Of a stretch of DNA of 64,000 nucleotides, positions 11,244-23,267 are shown in pieces; positions within the stretch are counted from its first letter, which is position 1; each line of letters starts with the position of its first letter. The DNA comes from Eucommia ulmoides (taxonomy: Eukaryota > Streptophyta > Magnoliopsida > Garryales > Eucommiaceae): NCBI GenBank assembly GCA_016647705.1, contig CM028338.1, forward strand, positions 18,187,577-18,251,576, read 5' to 3'. The translations under genes were made by a program, and so were the position numbers. The notes beneath the pieces are model-generated. The model searched no databases and had not been told where the DNA came from. It worked only from the letters and a program-made list of their open reading frames with translations.

Positions 11244-11455
11244 GGAAATAGTTACATAAATGTGGAATGAAGAAAAATCGTCCAGTGCATAGAAAATCAT
11301 AATGGTTTGCCGGTTCGCTGGTCGAATCGGTTTGAACTGGCCAGTTGACCGATTTTAGGGGTAAAATGGTTTTAGGGGTATAACGGGACCAGAATCTTAG
11401 TCGGTCGACGGTTCAACTGGTTGAATCGGCCGATCTGGTCCAATTTTTAAAACAT

Positions 11456-11965
11456 TGGTGCAAGCAAACCAGAGGTCATTAAATTCCCCCTGATTGATGG
11501 CGGCTACCCCCTTAGGGTGTAATCATGACATTTTAGATCCCCTAATTACGGTATTCCGTGTATAGGCTTCAAAATCCATCCCATTAATTCTTTCCAACTA
11601 TGGAAACGACCTTGGGATGCTAAAAAATGACTATCACAAATCTCAAGAAGCATTCAATGCTTCCTCATATTCCCAGGGGTGTTCTTGTACTAATTTTTGT
11701 GTTTTGGGCACCCATTTGTCTAATTAAAGACTTATTAATTGATTTTCTTGAAATTAAAAGTTTAAAAATAAAATTTAACTATCTAGAATATTATTGGTAA
11801 TTTAAATTTTGAAAAATAAAATATTTTTGTGAAAACTAAAATTAAAAATATTAAAAGTGATATTCATAGAAAACCCACTTTTAATTTTGTCCTTTTAGTA
11901 TCCAAATAACGTTTAATATTTTCGATTTGACCCAAAACTCTTATTTATACCGATATTCAATCGAA
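11456..11965 (-). repeat. Duplicated LTR segment, copy 1
   Basis: Nearly collinear with 14171-14690 (CCCCCTTAGGGTGTAATCAT, TCCGTGTATAGGCTTC, TTATACCGATATTCAATC). The offset of about 2.7 kb equals that of the P1/P2 right arms, so foldback and LTR segment were duplicated together. Confidence 0.75.
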
Positions 11966-12240
11966 TTGGCAATGCTTCGACAACGGTACGAAGGAGGTCG
12001 ACGATGGCGGTGTAGTTGGGCGAGGGTGTGAATGGCTATGGTCGTTAGGTGTTGATCGGCAGAGGAACATAGATGAGGAGAAGGCAAGTCTTTTTTTCTT
12101 TTTTTTTTTTTTTTTTTTTTTTAATTTTTTTTTTAAGGGAAATAGTTACATAAATGGGGAATGAAGAAAAATCATCTAGTTCATAGAAAATCAGAATGGT
12201 TTGTCAGTTCGACGGTCGAACCGATTCGAACTTGACGGTT
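11966..12240 (+). mobile_element. Partial foldback right end
   Basis: Resumes with GGTACGAAGGAGGTCGACGA and runs through GTTGATCGGC, a long T tract and GAAATAGTTACATAAATG, as in P1's right part, then ends without the CAATG terminus. Confidence 0.65.
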
Positions 12241-12715
12241 GATCATAGAAAATAGAAAAATGGATGCAAAAGGGAAAAAAAATGTTTATGTTCTTTAATC
12301 AAATTTTAAGAATTTTTGAGATGAGAAAAAAAAAAACACAAAATGTTAAGGTGGTGTTTCTTCATGTTTTAGTTTTGGGATTCCTATTTCATCTCTACTT
12401 AATCCGCATCTTCTTATGATTCTTTTAGTTTTTTATTTTGAATTCGTTTTTTTTTTTTATTGCTTAATTTCTGTGTAATATTATTTTTTGATTTTTATTT
12501 AACAATGAAGTTTCTATATTTTCATTATTACAGGTTTACAAAGTCTTGCATCATCTTCATTGTGCCGATGTAGTTAAATGAAAGAAGGTTGTTGGCCCAG
12601 GCCGGTCCTATGATCGGACTCTACTTTCATGCGCAAGTTTGGCCCTAAAGAAAAAAATTAGGCCCGAGCCAAACCCTAGGACTGGCTCGGCCCTACCCTA
12701 TATATACATATACAC
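12241..12715. other. Unassigned DNA between foldback copies
   Basis: AT-rich DNA without coding signal. The last part, rich in GGCCC and GGCTCGG (12590-12700), resembles no other part of the window. Confidence 0.35.
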
Positions 12716-13903
12716 TAGGGTATAACCTGTGCCTAAAGGCACGGGCGTAAAAAACTTGGACCTAAATAAAATTGATATAATCTCTTCTATTTATACAATA
12801 TTGCTCACATGTTTTATTAAATATCAATAATAATTAACATTTAAATATCATCACCAACAAACAATATATATTACAAATACAACATAATCAATATCCAATA
12901 ACAAAAATATTCAACTATTAAAATAATACTACAATTAAACATGAGTTAAAACAAAACAAAATAAACAAATAGAAAGAAAAAAAAAAAAAAACTTTGCAAT
13001 GTACAACGGGAAATAAACTCACTCTACAACTCCAATTTTAATTTTGTTCTTCACCAAACAGCTTTAACTTATTTCATTTAATTAAATTGGCAAAAATGAA
13101 GATAATGCAAGATTATGTAAAATGGTATGTTATTGGTTCTGTAAATTGAATTATGTTTAATTTTGTTTTTAAATTGACACAATAATAACATACCATTTAA
13201 CTTCTTTCATTCAATCTCCTGTTTTTATATTACGTCATATATATATATATATACACATTTTGGGACATTTTGAGCCATTTTATTGAATATCTGACGGCTG
13301 AGATTGAATTTGGACATATTTTATGTTTGAGAAATTTTGGACCGTTGGATCGAATATCAAACGGTTAAGATTGAATAATATGAAGAGACATTTTCAACCC
13401 TTGATTAAATCTAAAGGATGAAATATTATAAATATTTTTGGCCGTTAGATCGATTTTGATCTACAGTTGAGATTGAATATTATTTTTTAAATTATTTTTA
13501 TAATTATATAAATTTATATAAAGATTGTAATCCTAACAACCTTACAATCTTTACCCATTATTTTTTCACCATCCCTAAAAAATCTCTCTTGAAACCCTTA
13601 GATCTGATCCAAATTAGATATTAATATTAGTTTTTTTTTTAATTGATAGTAGTTCATCTTAATTCACACCCACCAATGTCACTCTTTCTCTTTCTCATCG
13701 AATCTCTTTCCCCCATCACTTTGGTCACTCAATCTAGTGCTTTCTCTTTCTCGCTCACCTCAATTGCCGCTGCATTAGGTACCCTTATCTTTCTCTCTCT
13801 TTCTCGCTGCAACCCTAACGATGACGGTACGAAAGAGGTCGATGATGGCTGTGGTTGATCGGCGAAGGAACATAGACGAGGAGAAGCATTTTTTTTAGAG
13901 AAT

Positions 13904-13970
<67 letters not shown>

Positions 13971-14170
13971 TAGTTACATAAATGAGGAATGAAGAAAAAT
14001 CGTTTGGTTCATAGAAAATCGGAATGGTTCGCCAGTTTGACGGTCGAACAGGTTCGAATTGGCCAGTTGACCGATTTTAGGGGTAAAACGGCTTTAAGGG
14101 TATAACTGGACCGGAATCTGAGCTGATCGACGGCTCAACCGGTTGAATCGGCCGATCCAGTTCAATTTTT
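12716..14170. mobile_element. Foldback-like element P2
   Basis: Opens with ACTAGGGTATAACCTGTGCC and the palindrome GTGCCTAAAGGCAC, matching P1 near 9517. It then carries a single copy of the right arm (13480-13880) and the CCGGTT-rich end, stopping at TTTTTAAAACAATG. The left inverted arm of P1 is absent. A frame at 13643-13858 only follows the arm sequence. Confidence 0.6.
13937..13967. repeat. (GT)n microsatellite
   Basis: About 15 GT units directly after a T tract in the P2 right end. Confidence 0.9.
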
Positions 14171-14690
14171 AAAACAATGGCACAGGCGAACTAGAGGGCA
14201 TTAAATTCTCCCTAATTGATGAGGGCTACCCCCTTAGGGTGTAATCATGGCATTTTAGACCCCTTAATTACGGTATTCCGTGTATAGGCTTCAAAATCCA
14301 TCCCATTAACTCTTTCCATTTATGGAAATGACCTTGGGATGCTAAAAAATGACTATCACAAATCCCAAGAAGCATTCAATACTTCATCGTATTCTCGGGG
14401 GTGTGCTTCTAGTGATTTTTGTATTTTGGGCACCCATTTGTCTACTTAAAGACTTATTAATTGATTTTCTTGATATTAAAAGTTTAAAAATAAAATTTAA
14501 CTATCTAGAATATTATTAGAAAGTTAAATTTTGAAAAATAAAATATTTTTGTGAAAACTGAAGTTAAACATATTAAAAGTGATATCCATAGAAAACCCAA
14601 TTTTAATTTTGTCCTTTTAGTCCCCAAATAATGTTTAAAATTTTTCAATTTTACCCAAAACTTTTATTTATACCGATATTCAATCGAATT
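14171..14690 (-). repeat. Duplicated LTR segment, copy 2
   Basis: Second copy of 11456-11965; see that entry. Confidence 0.75.
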
Positions 14691-14697
14691 GACAATT

Positions 14698-14702
<5 letters not shown>

Positions 14703-14746
<44 letters not shown>
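14703..14746. repeat. (AT)n microsatellite
   Basis: About 22 uninterrupted AT units, expanded at the spot where the LTR at 15905-15930 has only TTATTTATTTATTT. Confidence 0.95.
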
Positions 14747-14748
<2 letters not shown>

Positions 14749-14878
14749 AATATTAAGGTATAATCTAAGGCAGAAATTCATCTCTCTAAATCTCAGTTTA
14801 AAGTTAGTCCAAATTTTCACTTTAGACCTGAAACGTTTCGTAAGTAAAAATGAGCGAGACAAAATGTGGTGTCTACAA

Positions 14879-16052
14879 TAGTCCGTGACTTAGTGCCGTT
14901 CCATGGCCTAGGATAACAAATATAAAATGGTGTTAGGCCATGGTCTGAGACTTAATGCCGATCCATGGCCTAGGCTAAAAAGGAAAAAAGTACAAGAAAA
15001 TAAAATGAGGAAAGGTGCAAGGTTAGAAAGTAAATAATTAGCAGTTAGTGTTATGTTAGTGGTTTGTTTTAGGTTTCTTGGGTTTAGTTTGTTGTGTTTT
15101 TTTTTTTGACAAAACCAAATTATAGGTGAGAGGGTTAAGGAAAGCAAGCTTACCTTGCTTAGGGGGATGACTTTCCCCAAATAGTTTACTTTCTCTTTCT
15201 TCGTTCTTCTTCTTTATCCTCCTTTTTCTTCTTTTGTTTTCTTTTCTCATTTGATTTTTTCCTCTTTGGGTGAAGGTTTCAAGATGGAAGATACTTTTTA
15301 TGAAGTTTTAGAGAGTGTTTACAACTTAGAAAATGGCCAAACCCATAAAATTTTAGTCTTAGAGAGAGAGAGAGAACATCAAGCGGGTGAGGTCTTTTGA
15401 AAAAAAGACCCCATATTTATACTACTCGCACATTCATGATTGCGCAAGAAAAACATAGAGCATTAAATGCCCCTGATTGATGGGCGGTTACTCCCTTTGG
15501 GTGTGATCATGATATTTTAGACTCCCTAATTATGGTATTGCATGTGGCATCTTCTATTTTGTCAAAATCAAAGTATACCACTTATGGAAATGACCTAGGG
15601 ATGCTCAGTTTTAAACTATCCAAAATATTATTCAAATGTTCAATTTTGGAAAAGAAATATATTTTTGGTCGTCAATTTGATAAAATCGGCGAAAATAAAA
15701 GTTTCTGTGGTTGGAACGTAAAGTAAGTGGATTTGGTGAATTTTTTTCAAACTAAATGGTGGAAACTAAAATTGAACATATTAAAATTGATATCCATAAA
15801 AAAAATCCACTTTCAATTTTTCCATTTCAGTCCCCAATTAGTTTTTTAAAATTTCCAATTTGACCTAGAAACTTTTATTTATACCAGAATTCGATCCAAT
15901 TGGAGATTTTTTATTTATTTATTTTTACATGTAATATAAGGTTGAAATTCATCTCTCTAAATGTCAGTTTAAAGTTTGTCTGAATTTTCACTTTAAACTC
16001 AAAGCTATTTTAAAGTAAAAGCAAACAGGACAAAATACGGTGTCTATCACAA
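14879..16052 (-). mobile_element. Second Tat-type LTR piece, minus strand
   Basis: Opens on the minus strand at 16052 with TGATAGACACCGTATTTTGTCC and runs left through AATTATGGTATT, GATTGATGGGCGG and a TATA-like block (CCATATTTATACTAC, 15410) to the CCATGGCCTAGG repeats at 14890-14985. It ends where the other LTR begins, so one was inserted in or beside the other. Confidence 0.6.
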
Positions 16053-18075
16053 AAAGTGTGTGGAATGAAAAAGATATGTCCTACAAGCATTTGAGGGTAT
16101 TTAGATGCAGGGAATTTGTTCAAGTTTCGAAGGGTGAGGGGTCTAAACTTTATGCCAAAAAAAATAGTGCATATTTCTAGGCTGTGGACATAAGGAATTT
16201 GGTTACAGATTATGGGATCCAGTTGTCAGGAAAGAGATTCGTAGTAGGATGTGATTTTTCTTGAAGATCAAATAATTGAGGATGTTGAAAAAAGTGTAAA
16301 ATCAAAACTTTCTACCTAGTATCTAATCAACATAGTTCAAGTTCTATCACCCATTACCGATCCACCAGAAGAACAATTCCGTGAGACTATGGATGAAGCA
16401 CATGCAGGTGATGAAATATTGCACGAGCAACCACCTCCTCCTCTTCGAGTTGAAGTTCAATTGAGAAGGTCCAACAGGGGTTAAAGGTCCAAAATTTAAA
16501 TCTAGTGAGTAAGTATGTGATACTTATAGTTGGGGGAGAACAATAAAATTATGAAAAAGTTGTGTCGAGTGAAAACAAAAATGATTGGAGCAAATCCATG
16601 CAAGAAGAGATGAAGTCTTTACATAAGAAATATACAATTTACTTTGTAAAACTTCCTAAAGGAAAGTGAACTCTAAGGAATAAATGAGTTTATAGATTGA
16701 AAGCTGAAGAGAATAACTCACTTTCGAGGTATAAAGCTCGACTTGTAGTGAATGGATTCAGTCAGAAGAAAAGTTTTTATTTTGTAGAAAAAATTTCTCT
16801 AAGGGTTAAAATCTCTTCAATCCAGGTTGTGCTTGGGTTAACTTCTAGATTGAATCTAGAGATTGAAAAACGTTATGTGAAGACAAATTTTCTACATGGG
16901 AAATTGGAAGAGGAAATTTAGATGGAACAACAAAAAGGATTAAAAGCCAAAGGCAAATTTAATTTTGTTGGTCGATTAAAAAAAAAGTTTGTACGAGCTC
17001 AAAAAGTCTCTAAGATAGTGGTGCAATAAGTTTGACTCATTTATGATGGATCATGGATTTACGATAACTATTTCAGATCATTTTGTGGTTGTGAAGATAT
17101 TCCGAGATAACGACTTCATCACTCTCCTACTTTATGTGGATGATATGCTGATTATTAGTAAAAATTTAAGCCAGATTCAGAATTTGAAGTTAGATATAGA
17201 TAAAACATTTGCAATGAAAGATTTAGAGGTAGCAAAATAAATATTTGGGATGAAAATTAGTCCAAAAATGCAAAATGGAAATCTTTGGTTTTCTCAAGAA
17301 AGATATATTTAGAATGTTCTAAAAATATTCAATTCGAGCAACGCGTTAACCTGTTAGTTCTCCATTGAAAAATATCTTCAATTTAATTTTAAGTGAGTAT
17401 CCTTCAATTGAGAATGATAAGAATAAAATGAAGAAAGTACCTTATACTTCAACACTTGGTAGTTTAATGTATGTCATGGCATACTTGAGGCTAAACATCG
17501 TTAATGCAGTTGGTGTTGTAAGTCGATTTTTCTTAAATGCGAGTAAAGAGCATTAGCCAATGGTACAATAGATTTTATGTATCTTAGAGTCTCTTCTCAA
17601 GTTTGTTTCTGTTTTAGCAATGTCAAACTCATGCTAGAAGGGTGTACATATTCAAACATGGCAGGTGATATCGATACAAGAAAGTCCACATTAGGATACT
17701 TGGTTACCGTTGCAGGGGGAGTAGTCTCATGGCAATTCAAATTACAAAAATATTTAATTATTATGGAAACAAAATAATTGTAGTGACAGAAGTTTGTAAA
17801 GAGATTTTATGTTTGAAAAAAATTATATAAGAGTTTGGTTCACAATAAGAGAGGTATAGTCTTTACTGTGACAATCAGAGTACTGTACATCTTTCGAAGA
17901 ATTAGACTTTTCATTTGAGATCCAAACATCTTGACGTGAGGTACGAGTAAATTTGTAATGTGTTGGATGTGAATTTACTACAACTTGAGAACATACACAA
18001 AGATGAGAATGGTTCAGATTTGATATAAAAAATTCTTTTGAGACAAAAGCTTGAGAGTTGCAGAAAGAGAACACG
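16053..18075 (+). pseudogene. Ty1/copia pol relic (integrase end, RT, RNase H)
   Basis: A decayed copia polyprotein with many stops and frameshifts. In order: the integrase C-terminal region (SYKHLRVFRCREFVQV, about 16080-16140), a linker ending in RVEVQLRRSNRG, then reverse transcriptase from 16690 (RYKARLVVNGFSQKK; NLEIEKRYVKTNFLHG). The catalytic YVDDM is intact at 17132-17146. RNase H follows, with AGDIDTRKSTLGYLV (17660-17710) and CDNQSTVHLSKN (17870-17905). The lost terminal part reads KHLDVRY...LLQLENIHKDENGSD. This wording matches the Tnt1/Tork branch from memory. Gag, protease and the integrase core are missing upstream, where a Tat LTR abuts. Confidence 0.85.
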
Positions 18076-18113
18076 TTTCCTGCAGTTTCCTACATTAGCT
18101 GGAGAGAGAGATT

Positions 18114-18782
18114 TCTTGGGTAGGTCCAACCCTTTTGGGCAGACCTAACCCAAGTCCACTCGGGCTTTAATAAAAAGAATAGAATAAATAAAAGGCCCGC
18201 TGTGACTCTTAACCAAAAAACTTTAGGAATAAGATATGAATAAAGGGAAAAAAACTTTGTTTTTTGGGGAGTTTTTCAACGTGTGCACGTTAATAGCCTT
18301 AGAGAGAACAGAAGAGAGATCTAAGAACTCAGCTAGATGATGGGACGGTGATTTGGATTCCGTTTCCTTTGAAATTTTAGGGGATTGTTTTCGGCATAAA
18401 GTGCTTCGTTTCTGTCAGTTTTGATCTTTGGTAACCCACTTCTAGATGGCGATTCCGTATTCATTTCTAAACACGTATTTACCATTTCTTGTTGAATCCA
18501 CATTTTTCGATGATGTTTATGTGATGATCTAAGAATTATTCTGTTGAAGGTGTGAACAGTTGTAATCTCATTATTTTTGAGATAATGGAAGTTGATATTG
18601 GACTTCGGTCCCGTGATTTTTCTAGTCCTGGTTTTTTTTTTTACTTAAAAATCGTGTCTCCCACTTTATGGTTACTTGTTTTATTTTTGGTTAATATTTG
18701 TGAATGTTCAAATCGACTAATCCTATTTTAATCACATAAAGGGAAAAAATAAAACTTAATTAATTGGTGGATTTTCTCAACA
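18114..18782 (+). mobile_element. Copia 3' LTR
   Basis: Begins TCTTGGGTAGGTCC (mutated from TGTTGGGTAGG) just after the RNase H tail and ends TTTTCTCAACA. Parallel to 8887-9275 over its first part. Contains the typical copia LTR text GTCCCGTGATTTTTC near its 3' end. Length about 670 bp. Confidence 0.75.
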
Positions 18783-19078
18783 CTAGTTACCATAAACTTC
18801 AGAATTAGTAATAAATATTCCATAATTATTAGGTTAATGTTTGTCAAAACCATGAAATCCCCCTCAATCTACTAATAAATCAAGACGAATTTTGATTTAA
18901 TTTTAAACGAGGTTGAGATTAAATTTAATTTTGGATTAAAAAAAAATTCTATCTCATACATTACATCACTAAGATTTTTGTAACTTTTAACTCCATTAAC
19001 CTCAAATTTCTCTTTGTCAATCTCTCTATAGGTCTCTAATTGCGCATTTCCCTTTCATTAAACCTATTACCCCATTTA
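18783..19078. other. Unassigned AT-rich DNA
   Basis: Flank of the copia 3' LTR. No coding or repeat signal found. Confidence 0.4.
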
Positions 19079-19261
19079 GGTATGACAACGGTTCGGTTTG
19101 AACCGGTTTCACTAGAAATCAAAATTAAAACCGTTGGGCATATACCAAACCCAAACCCAAAACCATCGACTTTTTAGAAAACGATTTAAAAACCAAACTG
19201 TTTAATGTTATGCAAAACAAAAATAAAACAACGAAACCGTTAAAGTTTTTTATTTTTATTT

Positions 19262-19293
<32 letters not shown>

Positions 19294-19714
19294 GTAAAAT
19301 AAAATAAAAATAAAATCACCGCAAAACCGTGAATCATTTTTTCTTAAATAAACGAAAATATAACTAAAACACCGGAAGAAATTACGAAAATGCTAAACTT
19401 AACCCTATAACACACACACACAAAGTTATATATATACACACTAAAGGTAAAAATATAAATAAATAAAAAATGTGAGGGTAATATATATAATAAAAATATA
19501 TTTAAAATATCGATTACTCAGTTCAGTTACGTGTTTTGGTTATGTGGTTCGGTTTCAAGTTACTTTCCCAAAACTAAACCCAAAACCAAAACCACTTCGG
19601 TTTTCAATTCGAAAAACAAAACCATAACCAAAACCGTTTAATCGATTTCAAAATCGAACTGTTTAATTTAGTTTGGTTCGGTTACCTATTAGTTCGGGTT
19701 AAATTGTCATCCCT
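19079..19714. mobile_element. TIR element with GGTTCGG-rich ends
   Basis: The ends TAGGTATGACAACGG and, on the other strand, TAGGGATGACAATTT are inverted repeats. Subterminal stretches rich in AAACCGAAAC/GGTTTGG motifs mirror each other. A (TA)n tract sits at 19266-19293. No transposase. Probably a non-autonomous DNA transposon of about 640 bp; the target duplication is unclear. Confidence 0.5.
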
Positions 19715-20333
19715 AACCCTACTCACCTCAAGCTTCTGATAAAGCCCATTTTTCGTACATCTAAATTTATAAGTGACTTTAGATACGACACATCATCAGT
19801 TCATTTAAAAAATTTAAAATATTAAAAAAATTTAAAAATATAAATTCAAATTTCTCATTAAAGAGTTTCAGATTCATACCGTACCATTTTATTTGTTAAA
19901 AATCATTTCCTTGAATTCAACCATAAGCACTAGTGTTAGTAACCAATTTAAACGTAATTTTATTTTATTTGATTTTTTTTTTATTTTTTATTTTTTAATT
20001 CAGTTCTTGAAAATCGATTTTATTGAATTCAACAACAAAGTTTAGTATTCAATAACCATTAGTGTATGATATTGTAAAATGTCTTTTGTTAAATTTAACT
20101 ATAAACATTGTTCAAAAAAGATTTAGTATTTGTTAAAAACCATTTCGTTACATTACTTAGAATCTATTATAATGAACTCGACAAGAAATATTAATATTGA
20201 ACAATAAGAGTAGAATAAGTGCATAATTTGTGAAAACCGTTTTTCTTGAAATCAACATACGTTAATGTATTGAATGACGATATGGAACAAGTGTTGACTT
20301 ATGGTAAATTTATTTTACTTGAATTGCTTTTAA
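19715..20333. other. Unassigned AT-rich DNA
   Basis: Contains repeated CCATTTCCTTGAATTCAAC-like phrases (19905, 20010, 20075, 20240) at 70-160 bp spacing, suggesting an old degenerate tandem repeat. No coding signal. Confidence 0.4.
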
Positions 20334-20815
20334 TAAGGGCCTAATAGCCACTTAAAGTCGTTAAAAATTTTAAATTATTAGTAATCAATTTATTAATTAC
20401 TGAATATATGTTAAATATTAAATTTTTTAATACTTTAAACTGATATTTTTTTTTAAATTTTTGTACAAATTTATATTTCAAAAATAATTTTCACAATTTT
20501 ATTTTCTAAAAGATTCTCCCTCTACAACTTTCTCTCTCTATTTTTTCTCAATTTCATATTTTCTTCATCTATAATTTGTTGTATAATTTTTTTTTTGTGA
20601 GATTTTACAGTATTGGTGTAAAATGTTGGTTGTGATAATTTGATATTCTATGTATTAAGTAATAAGTGTTACAAAATTAAATGAATCACATATCAATTAA
20701 AAATTTGAACAATTTCTTAAGTTTTTTTTAAGTGATTACTTAATTCTGTTATCAAATACACTTAATTTGACAAGTATTTACTGCATTCAATTTTAAGAAC
20801 TTAAATGCGTACGGG
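20334..20815 (-). mobile_element. hAT-like MITE, copy 2 (inverted, diverged)
   Basis: The reverse complement of this segment follows copy 1 (5236-5745). Shared blocks include GTAAAATGTTGGTTGTGATAA, CTCTCTCTATTTTT and GTTATCAAATACACTTAA. The terminal repeats have decayed. Confidence 0.6.
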
Positions 20816-20879
20816 ATATAAGTCTAATAGTTTTCATATATTATTTGATTATGACTACCAATAGAAGGAATTAACATAA

Positions 20880-23110
20880 GTGGTATATATTTTTTTTTTT
20901 TGTAGAACATAAGACCAAAAATATAGGAAACTTCACCTAATTACCTCAGTTACCTACTTTGACCCTTGAAATATTTACTATCACTAATTTTGTCTATTCG
21001 ACGCCAAAAATATTCATTTAAATTATTGTTTAAAGTACTAATATCCTTAAAACGAATCAAAAAGACCAAAATCAAGGCATGAAAATGTCATGACAAGTCC
21101 AAGTTATACAATGTAACTAATGATTAATACTCGAATTGAAAACGACCAAACCGAAGTCATCTTGACTTACCATCAAAGCCCATTGAATCAACGGCCCAAC
21201 CAACCATTTAATGACTCAAAAATGAGCATTAAAAGAACAAGACACCCCTAGGATATTCTCTACAAAATATCTAGGCAAGGAACTTAGTCACTTAGAAAGT
21301 GCCTAATCGTTATCGAAACTAAACTGATCCGGTTTACCGTCCTGCATACACATAATGTAGACATTAAGTGTCCATCCTATCAAAAATTTAATTCTTGGGA
21401 TGACATGGATATTCTAGGTTAAAAGAATGAAGATATTTTGTTCAAAATATCTAAGCGTTAACTAAAACCCTTGAAATGTAACTATTGGTTACAAGGAAAA
21501 CTGAGCCGATTCAATCCCAATTGAACTGAAATAGAGCCCATCAAATCAATAGTCACTATCAAGCATTAAATTCAAAGTGACACTTCAAGACGAAATACAA
21601 TGAACCTTGGAAACATTAATGGGAACCAAACCGAAATCATGAAAGTAACTAATACTTAGCCCCTACACCAAACCGGAAACATCACATCATGCCATTAACG
21701 CACCCATGTGCAACCAATCACATTGGAGATTGTGTAATTATTTCTAATCATTTCCAATCATTACTAGTGATTTCCAATGATTGCAAGAATCTTTCAAAGA
21801 TTTGGTAATCATTACTAAATCTTTAGAGAATCTTGCACAATCATCAAAATTTGCTTGAAGCTATTCACGATCATGACATAACATGATCATACCCAATCCA
21901 AACAGACCCCAAGGATGAAATTGAGATGGTCTGTGCATTTCCCAATGCGCAGACCCCCCGGTCTATATATACTGGGGCCTGTTTTTATTTTTTTAGCACT
22001 CGAAAACCGCTCATTCTCTCTCTAGTTTTGGGTAAAGCTCTTGGGTTATAGGGTTTCCAAGAATTTCTATTCAAAAACACCTCAAAATTCTGCTGAAATT
22101 TGGCCTTAGAGGAAGTTCTTAAGGTCCTTGAAGGAAGAACTCAAGGATTTGACGACAACTGATTGAGGACAACAAAAGAAGATCAAGGAGGAAAGAAAAG
22201 TAATCACTTGGGGAAGACTACTTCCACCAAGTAGGTATGTCTTATTGAAACACCCTTTGATCTTAGCTTAAATATAGTGTTTATACTTGTACATTGCATG
22301 TTCATATAGCATTCATACATAAATTGCATATACATAACCTATATAATCCATAATCGAACAAATAATGTTAAATTTATTTTATATTCATCAAACCATGACA
22401 AAATCATGCACAAACCATGTCAAGAACATCAAGAACACATCAAGAACTTGAAGAACACATGAAACCAAACATAAATGAAGTACATGATGACCTGATCTTT
22501 GGTTACTCGCTAAAGTATGTAGGTAACCCAAATAAGGGTTCGATCACTTTTAATAATAAAATCATATCATATTGCATGCTTGGAACTACATGTTAACATG
22601 ATTCCTTCTGAAAACAAGGATATGTAAGCAATCTTTATATGGTTCATTCGTTAAAAAAAATACAAAAAACATTTCATATATCATGCATGTTGGAACTACA
22701 TGTCGACCTGATTCTCTGTGAAAACAGGGATATGTAAGAAACCTTGATAAGGTTCGGTCATTAATATTTCTATCCATTTACTGCTTCCATCATATAAAAA
22801 ATGCATGAAAAAGGGAAAAACTTTTAAAAAGTAAATTATTTTGTCAAGAAAATTGAATAAAATTACTTGGATCTTGTTTAAAGGTAAATCTTCATTTAGA
22901 CTAAGGTATCATTTATGAACGGGTGTCTTAGGGTGCATAAAACCTTCTCCGAGCATAACTGACGCCTGAACTTAAATAAATCTTTGGTACAAGACCTTAA
23001 CGAGTCAAAACACGGGCCATTTCAAAATAAAAAAATGAATTTCTAAAAATCCCGTGACTTAGTACACCCTTTAACCCAGGCTAGGTGGAGGCTCCTTTTT
23101 AAACACAAAT
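20880..23110 (+). mobile_element. Tat-lineage 5' LTR
   Basis: About 2.2 kb directly upstream of a plus-strand gag-pol. It is collinear, inverted, with 33625-36940: TTACCTCAGTTACC, ACCAAAAATATT, AATGATTRCCAA repeats (21750-21850), ACTACTTCCACCAAGTAGGTATG-like promoter-proximal text (22215), then GACGCCTGAACTTAAATAA. Its end, CCCAGGCTAGGTGGAGGCTCC at about 23080-23100, is the Tat-type LTR/leader border. The 5' edge is approximate. Confidence 0.6.
21962..21971 (+). promoter_or_regulatory. Likely LTR TATA box
   Basis: TCTATATATA is followed by GGGGCC. The related LTR at 35540-35565 keeps, inverted in family orientation, CTATTTATAGGC at the same place. Both precede a C/T-rich leader (TCATTCTCTCTCTAG). 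Confidence 0.5.
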
Positions 23111-23267
23111 CCAATCCCTAAGAAGTTTTCAAAACTAACTCCTAGAAAATCCCTTAAAAATATTTTAAAAAATGAACATATTTGGAGGACAAAGAGAGGG
23201 ATAAATAAAACTTGTTTTCACTTCTTCCAATTCTCTACTTTTTCTGCTATCAAAATTTGGGGTATAC

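Larger units (their letters stand above)
9341..11455. mobile_element. Foldback-like TIR element P1
   Basis: The ends are inverted repeats: CAATGTTTTTAAAACCGGAC on the left and, read inward on the other strand, CAATGTTTTAAAAATTGGAC on the right. Flanks GCGCAGGT and GTGCAAGC could be a decayed 8-bp target duplication. Subterminal DNA is full of CCGGTT/GGTTCGA motifs. Two long inverted arms lie inside. No transposase frame is present, so it is non-autonomous. Superfamily is undecided (hAT or Mutator type). Confidence 0.6.
9276..14878 (-). mobile_element. Tat-type LTR, minus strand, split by foldback DNA
   Basis: LTR pieces at 9276-9340, 11456-11965 and 14171-14878 belong to the family seen uninterrupted at 15400-16052: ATTAAATTCYCCCTRATTGATG, GGGTGTAATCATG and TTACGGTATT occur in the same order. 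On the minus strand the LTR opens TGTAGACACCACATTTTGTC at 14873, the canonical Tat/Ogre start. The rest of the interval is foldback DNA and its duplication, annotated separately. Confidence 0.6.

Noticed and set aside
14680-14862. 60-codon ORF with a run of YI
   Set aside because: Produced by the (AT)n microsatellite.
8887-18782. One complete copia element with LTRs 8887 and 18114
   Set aside because: The left LTR is preceded by a polypurine tract and a 3' internal end, so it is a 3' LTR of another copy, not the 5' partner.
22586-22777. Minus-strand 63-codon ORF
   Set aside because: Lies within the Tat-like LTR and follows a duplicated segment; no motif.
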